Positions 1 through 7,379 of a stretch of DNA of 38,208 bases are shown piece by piece; position 1 is the stretch's first letter, and every line of letters starts with the position of its first letter. Both the position numbers and the translations under genes were made by a program. The stretch covers positions 1 to 38,208 of the forward strand of contig CAMDSZ010000005.1 of assembly GCA_945906945.1 (NCBI GenBank), in the 5' to 3' direction. Origin of the DNA: Akkermansia muciniphila. GTDB taxonomy: Bacteria; Verrucomicrobiota; Verrucomicrobiia; Chthoniobacterales; Chthoniobacteraceae. Below the pieces are notes generated by a model. The model was not told where the DNA came from and did not search any database. It saw only the letters and a list, made by a program, of their open reading frames with translations.

Positions 1-2
1 TA

Positions 3-29
3 AAAAGCCAGCCAATCCGAAACTTTTGA
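3..29 (+). CDS. Possible 3' end of an upstream gene (partial)
   Basis: Frame 3 is open from the window edge to a TGA at 27-29, about 35 bases before the next start. Frame 1 has a TAA at the first base, so the upstream gene could also end there. The neighbour looks like an anti-sigma factor, so the upstream gene is expected to be an ECF sigma factor. Nothing in these few codons can confirm that. Confidence 0.2.
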   Translation, partial: KSQPIRNF

Positions 30-63
30 TCCTCTTGAGTGTTAGCTTCCGTGAGAGGAGACG

Positions 64-492
64 ATGCAATCCGATTTTAAATACGACCCGAACGATTCTG
101 ATGATGAGAGCGATGCTCGCTCAGAGGCGCTGCGATTCGCGCTTCTTCAGGCGAGGATGCCTCGATTGAGGCCGGGGCTGGCGGAAAGGGTGCTCGGTTC
201 AATCCATACTCTCGAGCCCAGCGACGGAGTGGAGTTTCGATCGTCGGTTCGGTGGAGGTTCTCGAAGTTTTCAGCGATGGCTGCCGCCCTTGCATTCTCT
301 GGGTTGCTGGTGTTTTTTGGAGTGAATTCGCCGCTAAAGACCCTGAGTGAGGATGAGGAATGGATCTCGGCGTTGGGTGCGTTAAACCTGAGTGCTGCGG
401 ACATCCCTTTGATCGCAAACTTGGATGAATTGCTTGAGGCTGAGATCGACTCTCAGTTCAACTCATCATGGCTCGAATCCTCAAATCCTTAG
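64..492 (+). CDS. Probable anti-sigma-factor-like single-pass membrane protein
   Basis: This 142-aa protein has an acidic, charged cytoplasmic N-terminus (about residues 1-65), one hydrophobic segment at about 70-90 (FSAMAAALAFSGLLVFFGV) and a short acidic C-terminal tail. It has no zinc-binding HxxxCxxC motif, so it is not a classical ZAS protein. The start is supported by a strong Shine-Dalgarno (GAGAGGAGACG before ATG). The last 25 bases overlap the next gene, a predicted periplasmic DUF3106-like protein. An order of sigma factor, small membrane protein and DUF3106-like protein is common in Gram-negative bacteria, so an anti-sigma role is inferred from architecture and context rather than from a recognised domain. 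It could equally be an unrelated small membrane protein. Confidence 0.6.
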   Translation: MQSDFKYDPNDSDDESDARSEALRFALLQARMPRLRPGLAERVLGSIHTLEPSDGVEFRSSVRWRFSKFSAMAAALAFSGLLVFFGVNSPLKTLSEDEEWISALGALNLSAADIPLIANLDELLEAEIDSQFNSSWLESSNP

Positions 493-1091
493 CTTTCGGG
501 TTACAACTGACAGTTGTTGTGACGACTGTCTTGTTGCGTGAGGAAAAGGCTTCCGGGGCGGAGGGAGAATCGGCATCCGGGTCCCTCGCTCAAACAGAGA
601 GCCGGAAACTTCAGGCGAAGGTCCAGACAAAGCTGGAGACCTCTCAAGCGGGAACAGCCGGCGCACAGCAGACCGCGAGCAGCGACGGTGCGGCTCCGCT
701 TCAAAAGGGGGAAAAAGTCAGGGTGTCTAAAGCCGCCGATCAGGAGCATTTACTGCGAACAATCCGATCTCTACCCGCTGAAAAAAAGAAGCAGTTGATC
801 GAAAATCTGAAGGCTTGGCAGACTCTTTCTGACGAGCAGAAGCAGGTACTCAGGGACAGGGATGTACAGTTGCGCACGCGGGCCTCAGAGGAGGCGGCGG
901 CGGCCATCGCGGATGTCAACCTGAGTCCGGAGCAGGCAGAGCTCTTTCAGAAACGTTACATTGAGGAACGCCGCAAGGTGGAAGCTTCCCTCAAGCAGGA
1001 GATTGAAGTGCGGCGGAAATCCGAACTCGACGGCATCACCCGCAGGCTCAGGCAGGAGATTCAATCCCCGGAGCCGCTAAGAAATCCCTGA
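468..1091 (+). CDS. Predicted periplasmic DUF3106-like protein
   Basis: This 207-aa protein has an N-terminal hydrophobic segment (about residues 5-23) resembling an uncleaved or atypical signal peptide. A low-complexity Ala/Gln/Ser linker follows to about residue 90, then a charged helical region. That region contains LPAEKKKQLIENLKAWQTL and LSPEQAELFQKRYIEERR, the pattern of DUF3106 or heavy-metal-sensor-like helical periplasmic proteins encoded beside ECF sigma/anti-sigma pairs. The start overlaps the upstream gene by 25 bases and has no clear ribosome binding site, which suggests translational coupling. The role in sensing is inferred from family and position. The alternative is a generic coiled-coil periplasmic protein. 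Confidence 0.6.
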   Translation: MARILKSLAFGLQLTVVVTTVLLREEKASGAEGESASGSLAQTESRKLQAKVQTKLETSQAGTAGAQQTASSDGAAPLQKGEKVRVSKAADQEHLLRTIRSLPAEKKKQLIENLKAWQTLSDEQKQVLRDRDVQLRTRASEEAAAAIADVNLSPEQAELFQKRYIEERRKVEASLKQEIEVRRKSELDGITRRLRQEIQSPEPLRNP

Positions 1092-1200
1092 AAAGCCTCG
1101 CAAGGGAGCTGGGCGCGCAAGGGATCAGGGGTGGGGGGGAAATGAAGTGCCCCTCTTGGAGGTGAGGGTAGTAGAATCTCTCAGTTTCCGGTGGAGCAAA

Positions 1201-1281
1201 ATGCGATGCTTGAAGTGGATAAGGCTGTATGCGATGGTTGCTTTGTGTTTCCATAACCTAAAAAGGGCCCCCGTTATATGA
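1201..1281 (+). CDS. Putative 26-aa leader ORF coupled to the next gene
   Basis: An ATG preceded by GGTGGAGCAAA (GGAG four bases from the start) opens 26 codons and stops at a TGA that overlaps the next start as ATGA. The peptide begins MRCLKWIRLYAM, is basic and hydrophobic, and is too short for the ORF track. The good Shine-Dalgarno and exact coupling suggest it is translated, perhaps as a leader that sets translation of the downstream gene. It has no recognised family, and a chance ORF is possible. Confidence 0.4.
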   Translation: MRCLKWIRLYAMVALCFHNLKRAPVI

Positions 1282-1658
1282 GCGCGAAATCAGCAGCCGA
1301 AATTGGTATTAAGCAGACAAAAACAACGACTCATCCAACCCAGCCGAGTGAAGTAACGGAAAGCCGCATCACTTTGGCTGAGAAGATCGATGAGTACATC
1401 ATCCGGATGGGCTACACGAGCGTACACACCCTCGGAGTGGTGGTGCAGCTTCTGACCGTGGGCAAGGTGCGGTTGGATTTCCGCGAGTATAACGAACGCC
1501 TTCAATTGGAGGACAGGGCGGCCGTGATGAGCAGGTCCGACGCGGTGCTTCTTGTGGAAAACTACATTGCTGGAATGGTCAGCTCAGACACTGCGCTGTT
1601 ACCTGACTATGACCTGACGCAAAAAATCATCATTCAGGCACCGAAGCGAACTATTTGA
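1278..1658 (+). CDS. Conserved-looking protein of unknown function, tandem paralogue 1
   Basis: This 126-aa soluble protein has no signal peptide or membrane segment. I do not recognise the family. Residues about 30-95 hold the recognisable part (VVVQLLTVGKVRLDFREYNE and ERLQLED), which aligns with the next gene around QLLxxGKVRxxF....ER. The N-terminal 25 residues are Thr/Lys/Ser-rich and look disordered. Translation may be coupled to the 26-codon leader ORF through the ATGA overlap. A weak AGGG lies about 10 bases upstream of the ATG. The nearest gene downstream on the other strand encodes an REC/HD-GYP-like protein, but nothing links the two directly. Confidence 0.6.
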   Translation: MSAKSAAEIGIKQTKTTTHPTQPSEVTESRITLAEKIDEYIIRMGYTSVHTLGVVVQLLTVGKVRLDFREYNERLQLEDRAAVMSRSDAVLLVENYIAGMVSSDTALLPDYDLTQKIIIQAPKRTI

Positions 1659-1725
1659 GGCAAGTCTTTCGGCTCAATACATCATGTTGATGATGCGCGT
1701 GCGATCCTCATGGGGAGACTACTGA

Positions 1726-2172
1726 ATGTCATTACATATGAGCGCACAAAACTCGGCTAGACACGTGTTGCTTCTTAGAGAGAAGCTCTACGAACATCCG
1801 GGGTCGTCCGTGGCTGCCTCGCGAGTCCAAACAAACGTGTTTGAAGCCATCACGGATTATTTTTCTGAACTACGCTGTTCAGAAGCGCGGCTTCGAAAGG
1901 TGTTCATTCAACTCTTGAAGGCCGGGAAAGTGCGAGTGCGTTTCCCAAAGTTTGAGGAGAGAATGGAACTGATCGATCATGGCCTGCGAAGGGAGGAATC
2001 GTGGATCCAATCGCAGATTGACCAGTGCATTCTGCTCGTTCGCGAGAATTGCGACAATGCCTTCACCGGCGGACAGGAGGTCACCCGGCAGATTGGTCGG
2101 AATAGCGCGAACTCCAACGCAGTATCCGAGTTTGATGACGAAAAAACTGTGTTCCTAAGGGAGAGCAAGTGA
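1726..2172 (+). CDS. Conserved-looking protein of unknown function, tandem paralogue 2
   Basis: This 148-aa soluble protein begins 67 bases after paralogue 1. The ATG has a good Shine-Dalgarno (GGGGAG, eight bases upstream); an alternative in-frame ATG lies four codons on. The core (about residues 38-110) contains VFIQLLKAGKVRVRFPKFEE followed by a Glu/Gln/Ile-rich helix ending CILLVRENC. This matches the VVVQLLTVGKVR...LLVENY arrangement of the upstream protein, so the pair probably arose by duplication. The N- and C-termini differ between them. I cannot assign a function. The intergenic space holds a short AT-rich inverted repeat (CATCAT/ATGATG at 1680-1695). Confidence 0.6.
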   Translation: MSLHMSAQNSARHVLLLREKLYEHPGSSVAASRVQTNVFEAITDYFSELRCSEARLRKVFIQLLKAGKVRVRFPKFEERMELIDHGLRREESWIQSQIDQCILLVRENCDNAFTGGQEVTRQIGRNSANSNAVSEFDDEKTVFLRESK

Positions 2173-2211
2173 CCGTTAAACGGTTCGAAACGGGTTGCGA
2201 CCGCCAGGTCG
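2171..2211. terminator. Weak hairpins between convergent genes
   Basis: Two short inverted repeats lie between the end of the second paralogue and the end of the reverse-strand regulator: ACCGT-TAA-ACGGT near 2172 and CGACC-GCCA-GGTCG at 2198-2211. Neither is followed by a T run. A shared terminator is plausible from position only. Confidence 0.25.
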
Positions 2212-2227
2212 GTTAAGTCGCGCCAGA

Positions 2228-3460
2228 TTACTTTTTACCAACGCTTTGTTTTACAGAGCGCCGAAATTTAGGCACTGGATCGGGGCTAATTGGGCGCAGG
2301 ACGCTCACCGAGACCTCACTTCGCATTAAATTTAATTTTGCGAAGTTTCGAATTTTTCGGAGGGTGAGTTTAGAGACAACCGTGCCCTCTGGAGCGACGA
2401 GCAGCCCTGAAGAAGTCGGGAGTGGCTTTGAGAGCACGTCCAGCACACTGAGCTCATCTAGAGAAATCACCTGGCTGACCCGCTCATGCTTTCCGTTTGT
2501 TGCAAACTTCAATCCGCATTTGCACGCATCCAATATGGCGGAATCATACAAGTGTGATTCTGCCTTAAGCTTTTCATACGCAGCGCCCCGGCCAGCCCCG
2601 GCGGCCTCCCACCGCATGAGGTCTGCAAGCACGCGAAACAACCGGGCGCCAAAGGGTATCGCGCTCCCGGCCACACCGTTGAAAGGAAATCCTGACCCAT
2701 CAAAATTTTTGTTTTGATAAAGTACAATCTCTGCCACCGACTCGAGGCGCGGGATGCAGGACAACAGTTCACTGCCTGCCTGAGGAGCCGCGGCGAGCTG
2801 TCGTTCTTCTTGGTCTGTTAAATCATGTCCGGCTCGCGCACGGAAAAGAATGTTCGGGGGTATCGTGACATAACCCACACTCAGCAGCGTACATGCCAGC
2901 TCGATATCCCAAGGAACTGCGCAGTCGTAGAGGCTCCTATAAAACTGTGATGCGTAATCCCTTAATATTTGCCCACGTCCGAAAGCCATCGGGTCAGCAC
3001 CCTTTAGAACTTCGGCTAAGAGCTTTACGGCCCCATCAATCGTTCCGTCCAGCAGCTCCCGGTCTTTGGCGCGCTGTTCTTGCTCGCAGAAACACCCATG
3101 CAATGTTTCAACCAACGCTTCGGGTGAGTATTGATTCGGCAAAATACGACCGATTTTCCCGTCATTCAGCATCCGAATGCCGCCCTCTTGTTCCCACGGC
3201 TCCACCAACAAGATCCGCATCACGTTTGGGGCCAGCCGCGTACATTTGCTTAAAAACACGCCCCGATCCGTGGTTGCGACCCGCATATCCATCAGGAGCA
3301 ATTGATGAGTTTGCTCAGTGCGAAGAGCCTCGAGTGCTTCGGTAGGGGTAGCCGCCCAGCGGAAGGATACATGTTTTTGGAGCAGGTGATCATAACAACT
3401 GATCAAGCGGGAGTCGTCGCCAACACAGAGCAGGGTACGCGGCATAAATCGGTTCCGCAC
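2228..3460 (-). CDS. Response regulator with degenerate HD-GYP domain
   Basis: This is a 410-aa protein from a GTG start with AAGGA 11 bases upstream. An ATG six codons later (3445) is an alternative that fits the REC fold better. Residues 6-120 resemble a receiver domain with Asp-Asp after strand 1 (VGDD) and a candidate phospho-acceptor Asp58 (LLMDMR); the usual C-terminal lysine is replaced (RILPNQ). Residues about 135-335 align with an HD-GYP domain, including the recognisable DGSGFP segment and IPFGARLFRVLADL. The metal-binding positions are lost: LLHDIG reads TLLSVG, HHExxDGSGYP reads YQNKNFDGSGFP, and the HPxxG histidine is Ala. Cyclic-di-GMP hydrolysis is therefore unlikely; a binding or scaffold role is inferred. 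It is divergent from the exopolysaccharide locus. Confidence 0.8.
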   Translation of the reverse strand: MRNRFMPRTLLCVGDDSRLISCYDHLLQKHVSFRWAATPTEALEALRTEQTHQLLLMDMRVATTDRGVFLSKCTRLAPNVMRILLVEPWEQEGGIRMLNDGKIGRILPNQYSPEALVETLHGCFCEQEQRAKDRELLDGTIDGAVKLLAEVLKGADPMAFGRGQILRDYASQFYRSLYDCAVPWDIELACTLLSVGYVTIPPNILFRARAGHDLTDQEERQLAAAPQAGSELLSCIPRLESVAEIVLYQNKNFDGSGFPFNGVAGSAIPFGARLFRVLADLMRWEAAGAGRGAAYEKLKAESHLYDSAILDACKCGLKFATNGKHERVSQVISLDELSVLDVLSKPLPTSSGLLVAPEGTVVSKLTLRKIRNFAKLNLMRSEVSVSVLRPISPDPVPKFRRSVKQSVGKK

Positions 3461-3645
3461 TAAACTCAGAATCCTTCAGGGCGCAAATGAAAGGTTGTCC
3501 GAACACGAGATGGTGAAGACCTCGCAAAGGGCATTGCACGCTGTAGCCGAGTGGGCGGTATCCGATCGCGCAACGACAACTTTCTCGAGTGACTTATTCG
3601 CTCAAAGAACCGAGACGTAGCACTGGCACGAATCAGTGGGTGGGT
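3461..3645. promoter_or_regulatory. Divergent intergenic region, regulator and exopolysaccharide locus
   Basis: About 185 bases separate the reverse-strand HD-GYP-like regulator from the first glycosyltransferase if its ATG at 3646 is used. Promoters for both directions must lie here or inside the flanking genes. I cannot point to a convincing -35/-10 pair or operator. Confidence 0.3.
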
Positions 3646-4620
3646 ATGGTACTCGCGGTCGTGATCGTAAACTTTCGGACTTCGGAATACACGATAGCGT
3701 GTCTCCAGTCGCTTTTCGGCGAGCGAAAAGAATTCGCCGAATTCGAAGTTTTTCTCGTTGAAAACGGCTCGGAGGATGGGTCGCTCGGGGCGTTGACAGA
3801 CGCGATTCGCGAAAATGGCTGGGAAGGATGGGTCAACTTCTTGCCACAGTCTGAAAACCTCGGCTATGCCCGCGGAAACAACGTCGGGATACGAAGGGCT
3901 CTCGAGCGCCGCCACGACACAAGACCTTGCGAGTATATCTTGTTACTCAACAACGACACGGTCGTACATCAGGGATGCCTCAGCGCCACCATTAGCAGAA
4001 TGCGCTCGGATCCTTCGATTGGCGCCCTTAGTTGCATGGTGCGGAATTCAGACGGTTCTGTGCAGAACGTTTGTCGTAGGTTTCCGCGTCCCGATCTTGC
4101 CACAATCCGTGCAATTGGACTGCCCTACCTGTTGCCGCGCACCTTCGGATGGGCGGATCCGGAAGACACTGGCTGGCGGCGCGAGGGGGCGCTGCGCAAG
4201 GTGGATTGGATCGGGGGCGCATTCATGCTGTTGCGCGCGTCCGCATTGTGTGTGGTAGGGGATCTTGACGAGCGGTTTTTTTTCTACGGCGAGGACGCCG
4301 AGCTGTGTTTCCGGTTAAAACGCGCGGGTTGGAGTGTTGTTTTTGATTCAGCAGGAACCATCACCCATCATGGAGGCGCATCTTCGGACGCGCCGCGCTG
4401 TCCCGAAGTGCAGCGGATCCGCTGGCGTTGGGCAGCAAGGCTTCGCTTCCAGCGGGTGTGCTACGGGTTACTGGCTGAAGTTTGGCTTCGCACGGTGCAC
4501 ACGCTTTTTGTTGCGTTGAATTTATTCGTGATGGCGATAAGCGGCAGGCGAAGTTCGAGTGGATGGGATCGAACCCTGCTCGACCTTCGCGTGTTGATGA
4601 AAGGTGGGTTCACGATTTGA
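3646..4620 (+). CDS. Family 2 glycosyltransferase, rhamnosyltransferase (WbbL)-like
   Basis: This 324-aa GT-A fold enzyme is predicted to add a sugar to the lipid-linked repeat unit at the cytoplasmic face. Strand 1 is VVIVNFRT, the nucleotide-binding loop is ENGSEDGS, the DXD-like metal site is LLLNNDTVV, and the acceptor region reads GGAFMLLRASA then LDERFFFYGEDAELCFRL, typical of WbbL-type enzymes. A hydrophobic segment near the C-terminus (about residues 285-305) may anchor it to the membrane. The ORF opens at a GTG at 3589, but the GT2 fold begins right after the ATG at 3646, so that start is preferred. It is the first gene of a tightly packed run. Donor and linkage cannot be read from sequence. 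Confidence 0.85.
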   Translation: MVLAVVIVNFRTSEYTIACLQSLFGERKEFAEFEVFLVENGSEDGSLGALTDAIRENGWEGWVNFLPQSENLGYARGNNVGIRRALERRHDTRPCEYILLLNNDTVVHQGCLSATISRMRSDPSIGALSCMVRNSDGSVQNVCRRFPRPDLATIRAIGLPYLLPRTFGWADPEDTGWRREGALRKVDWIGGAFMLLRASALCVVGDLDERFFFYGEDAELCFRLKRAGWSVVFDSAGTITHHGGASSDAPRCPEVQRIRWRWAARLRFQRVCYGLLAEVWLRTVHTLFVALNLFVMAISGRRSSSGWDRTLLDLRVLMKGGFTI

Positions 4621-5807
4621 ATTTCGTTCACACAAATAAGGACGCTATCCGGGTTTGTTTGGTTCTCCCCGGCTTGCACTGTGTGAGCAGGGGAGCCGAG
4701 TCGATGTTTGAAAGCCTTGGGGAAGAGCTGGCAAAAGACCCTGACTTTCAGATTACGCTCATCGGTTCAGGGCCGGATCTGCCACACAGGCGGTATCGGT
4801 ATTTACAGGCCCGCTCGCGGATGCGTGAAACATTCTCAGCCTGGCCGCAAATCCCACCGCTTCGGAACGTGTATCGCTGGGAAGAGCTTTCTTTCACATA
4901 CGCATTGCGTCGCGTTTATTCACCTCAGGAATACGACTGCACGATCACCTGCAGTTATCCGTTTGTGAATTGGTGGCTGCGGTCAAATCGCAGAGCCAAC
5001 AAGCCTGCGCACATCTTTGTAACTCAAAACGGAGACTGGCCTGCGAGGCGTCTCAACGGCGAATATCGATTCTTCGCGTGTGAGGGGCTAATATGCACTA
5101 ACCCTGAATTTTACCGCCGCAACAGCGCCGCATGGAACACCGCGCTCATTCCAAACGGTGTCGATGTCACCCGGTTCTCGACTGCTCATTCAGACAGGGA
5201 GGCACTTGGCGTTCCTGCCAATGCAGTGGTGGTTCTGATGGCCGGAGCTCTTGTTCCACAAAAGCGCATTCTAGATGGTATTGCGCTCCTAAAAGATCTG
5301 CCGGAGTTATTTATTTTAATCGTGGGCGATGGGCCGATGCGCGCGCAAATCGAGAACGCTGCGGCAGCGTGCTTGGGCGACCGCTGGAAACTAATCTGCG
5401 TGCCGTTCGAAAGTATGCCGCTGGTTTACGCGTCCTCTGACTTACTGCTTCACATGAGTGTGGATGAGTCGTTTGGCAATATTTACGTCGAGGCCCTCGC
5501 GGCGGGGTTGCCTGTGGTGGCGCATCACACCGAACTAACGCGCTGGATTTTCGCTCGCCGGCGCCCGGGTTCATCGGGCGACTGCTTCGAATCTGACCTA
5601 GCATCCAAAGGGCCGGGCATGTGTGGGCCTGATGCCTGGCTGGTTGACACTACACAGCATTGGCAGGTGACTTCGGCTTTGCGGTGCGCGCTTTTATCGC
5701 GGCGGTCACCCCACTCCAGCTTGAATCCACTAGCGCGCACTTATTCGTGGGAAACTGTGTCCGGGGAGTATGCAGCATTTGTGAAGAAGGTGGTGTGCAA
5801 TGGATGA
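4617..5807 (+). CDS. Family 4 (GT-B) glycosyltransferase
   Basis: This protein of about 396 aa has the GT-B order: an N-terminal domain starting VCLVLPGLHCVSRGAES, and a C-terminal domain with LMAGALVPQKR, IVGDGPMR and the acidic motif SFGNIYVEALAAGLPVVA (EX7E-type) that contacts the nucleotide sugar. The open frame extends back to 4482 inside the previous gene, giving non-homologous sequence. A TTG at 4617 overlaps the previous TGA and has AAAGGTGGG eight bases upstream, so it is chosen. An ATG at 4563 is the alternative. The 3' end overlaps the next gene by eight bases. It is part of the exopolysaccharide assembly run; the sugar specificity is unknown. Confidence 0.8.
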   Translation: MNFVHTNKDAIRVCLVLPGLHCVSRGAESMFESLGEELAKDPDFQITLIGSGPDLPHRRYRYLQARSRMRETFSAWPQIPPLRNVYRWEELSFTYALRRVYSPQEYDCTITCSYPFVNWWLRSNRRANKPAHIFVTQNGDWPARRLNGEYRFFACEGLICTNPEFYRRNSAAWNTALIPNGVDVTRFSTAHSDREALGVPANAVVVLMAGALVPQKRILDGIALLKDLPELFILIVGDGPMRAQIENAAAACLGDRWKLICVPFESMPLVYASSDLLLHMSVDESFGNIYVEALAAGLPVVAHHTELTRWIFARRRPGSSGDCFESDLASKGPGMCGPDAWLVDTTQHWQVTSALRCALLSRRSPHSSLNPLARTYSWETVSGEYAAFVKKVVCNG

Positions 5808-6852
5808 GGCGGGAAAAACGGTGGGCATCGTGGTGATTGCGCGGAATGAGGGTGAACGCTTGAGGCGCTGTTTGCTTTCAATCTGCAGACAAGCGCAGGC
5901 GATCGTGTATGTGGATTCAGGATCGACTGACGGAAGTGTGGCATTAGCGTCGAGTATGGGCGTCGATGTTTTGCGACTGGACCTATCTGCACCGTTCACG
6001 ATGGCGCGCGCACGAAATGCAGGCTTCACGCATCTGCTAAAGATGAACACTTCGATTCAGTTGGTGCAGTTTATTGACGGGGACTGCGAATTGGAAGAGG
6101 GCTGGGTGCAAACTGCATGTGCATGGGTAAAGTTGCATCCGGACGCAGCGGTTGTTTGTGGGAGAAGGCGGGAAAAGTTTCCGAGGGCTTCGGTTTACAA
6201 TATGCTGTGCGATATTGAATGGAATACGCCTGTCGGGCGAGCGCACTCGTGCGGAGGCGATGCGTTAATTCGCGTTGATGTTTTTAAGCAGGTAGGAATG
6301 TTTGACGCTTTGTTAATTGCCGGCGAAGAACCCGACCTTTGTGCGCGCATTCGGAAGCTCGGTGGTGTGATCTATAGACTTCCCGACAATATGACGCGGC
6401 ATGATGCTGCTCTTCTCACTTTCAAGGCGTGGTGGCGACGAATGACTCGATGTGGGTATGGCGCGATAGAGGTCGTGTCAAAGCTCACCAAGAAGCTTCC
6501 GATCAGTGAGGTGCCTTTTCGAGAATTAACCAGGAGCGCTAAGCTATGGTGTGACGGTTGGTGTATGTTTGTACTTTTGATTGGTGCTCTGAGCTACATT
6601 CATGAGCGTGCGAAGACTTCCAGTGAATGGGCGCATGTTGTGGGCACGGCGATAGTAATCGGGACGCTTGCTCAGGCGCTTCAATGCGTGAGGACGGCGT
6701 GGCGTAGCCGCGCTCGCGGGTCTTTTCATGATGTATTGGTTTACTCAGTGTTTGTGCAGATCGCCAAGTGGCCGCAGCGCATCGGGCAGTTGCTGTGGCA
6801 TAGAGACCAATGGATGCACACACCGGCGCGCTTAATTGAATACAAGGTATGA
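5800..6852 (+). CDS. Family 2 glycosyltransferase with C-terminal membrane segments
   Basis: This 350-aa enzyme has VIARNEGERLRRCLLSI at the N-terminus, the loop VDSGSTDGS, a metal-binding FIDGDCE motif, and an EEPDLCARIRKLGG segment followed by MTRHDAALL. These are features of GT2 enzymes found in exopolysaccharide loci. Two hydrophobic stretches lie in the C-terminal third (about residues 250-265 and 280-297), suggesting membrane association. The start overlaps the preceding GT4 by eight bases and the end overlaps the next gene by four (ATGA), so it is translationally coupled on both sides. Specificity is not predictable from sequence. Confidence 0.85.
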   Translation: MDEAGKTVGIVVIARNEGERLRRCLLSICRQAQAIVYVDSGSTDGSVALASSMGVDVLRLDLSAPFTMARARNAGFTHLLKMNTSIQLVQFIDGDCELEEGWVQTACAWVKLHPDAAVVCGRRREKFPRASVYNMLCDIEWNTPVGRAHSCGGDALIRVDVFKQVGMFDALLIAGEEPDLCARIRKLGGVIYRLPDNMTRHDAALLTFKAWWRRMTRCGYGAIEVVSKLTKKLPISEVPFRELTRSAKLWCDGWCMFVLLIGALSYIHERAKTSSEWAHVVGTAIVIGTLAQALQCVRTAWRSRARGSFHDVLVYSVFVQIAKWPQRIGQLLWHRDQWMHTPARLIEYKV

Positions 6853-7358
6853 ACTGGCTAGACACGCTTCGATTAGATCTAAAGCGATACCCTCAGCACG
6901 CGTTCCTTCGCGAACAGTCAATTTGGGCGATCGCACTGTATCGAGTCGGACATGCGATGAATACAATGCCGTATGGCATCGCGCGCCGCGTTGTTGAACC
7001 CATCTACTGGCTTGCTTTTAGAATTATGGAGACACTTACCGGCTGTAGTTTTTCAAAGGATGTGCGAATTGGAGCGGGCCTGCGGATTCATCACTTTGGC
7101 AGCATCTTTATCCACGACGATGTGCAGATCGGTAGCAATTGTACATTGAGACAGGGGGTTACTCTCGGGAATCGCCACCCGGGGGGAGGCGTACCGATCG
7201 TGGGTGATGACGTCGAGTTCGGGGCTTATGCGCAGGTGCTCGGCGGTGTAAGAATCGGGAATCGCGCGAAAATCGGTGCGATGGCTGTTGTGGTTCGGGA
7301 CGTCCCTGACGGCGCGACAGTGGTCGGAATACCGGCCCGTGTTGTGAAACGCAGGTGA
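6849..7358 (+). CDS. Serine-acetyltransferase-like (CysE/EpsC-type) hexapeptide protein
   Basis: This 169-aa protein has a short helical N-terminal part and a left-handed beta-helix from about residue 75, with hexapeptide repeats (IGAGLRIHHFGSIFI, IGSNCTLRQGVTLG, IGNRAKIGAMAVVV). The GVTLGNRHPGGG segment and the catalytic-type HHFG histidines are characteristic of serine O-acetyltransferases and their relatives in polysaccharide operons. It is shorter than housekeeping CysE, lacking most of the N-terminal helical domain. In this setting it more likely acetylates a sugar or supplies a precursor for the polymer than makes cysteine, but that is inference. It overlaps the upstream GT by four bases. 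Confidence 0.8.
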   Translation: MNWLDTLRLDLKRYPQHAFLREQSIWAIALYRVGHAMNTMPYGIARRVVEPIYWLAFRIMETLTGCSFSKDVRIGAGLRIHHFGSIFIHDDVQIGSNCTLRQGVTLGNRHPGGGVPIVGDDVEFGAYAQVLGGVRIGNRAKIGAMAVVVRDVPDGATVVGIPARVVKRR

Positions 7359-7379
7359 TCCCTCTGTGTGTAAGCAATC

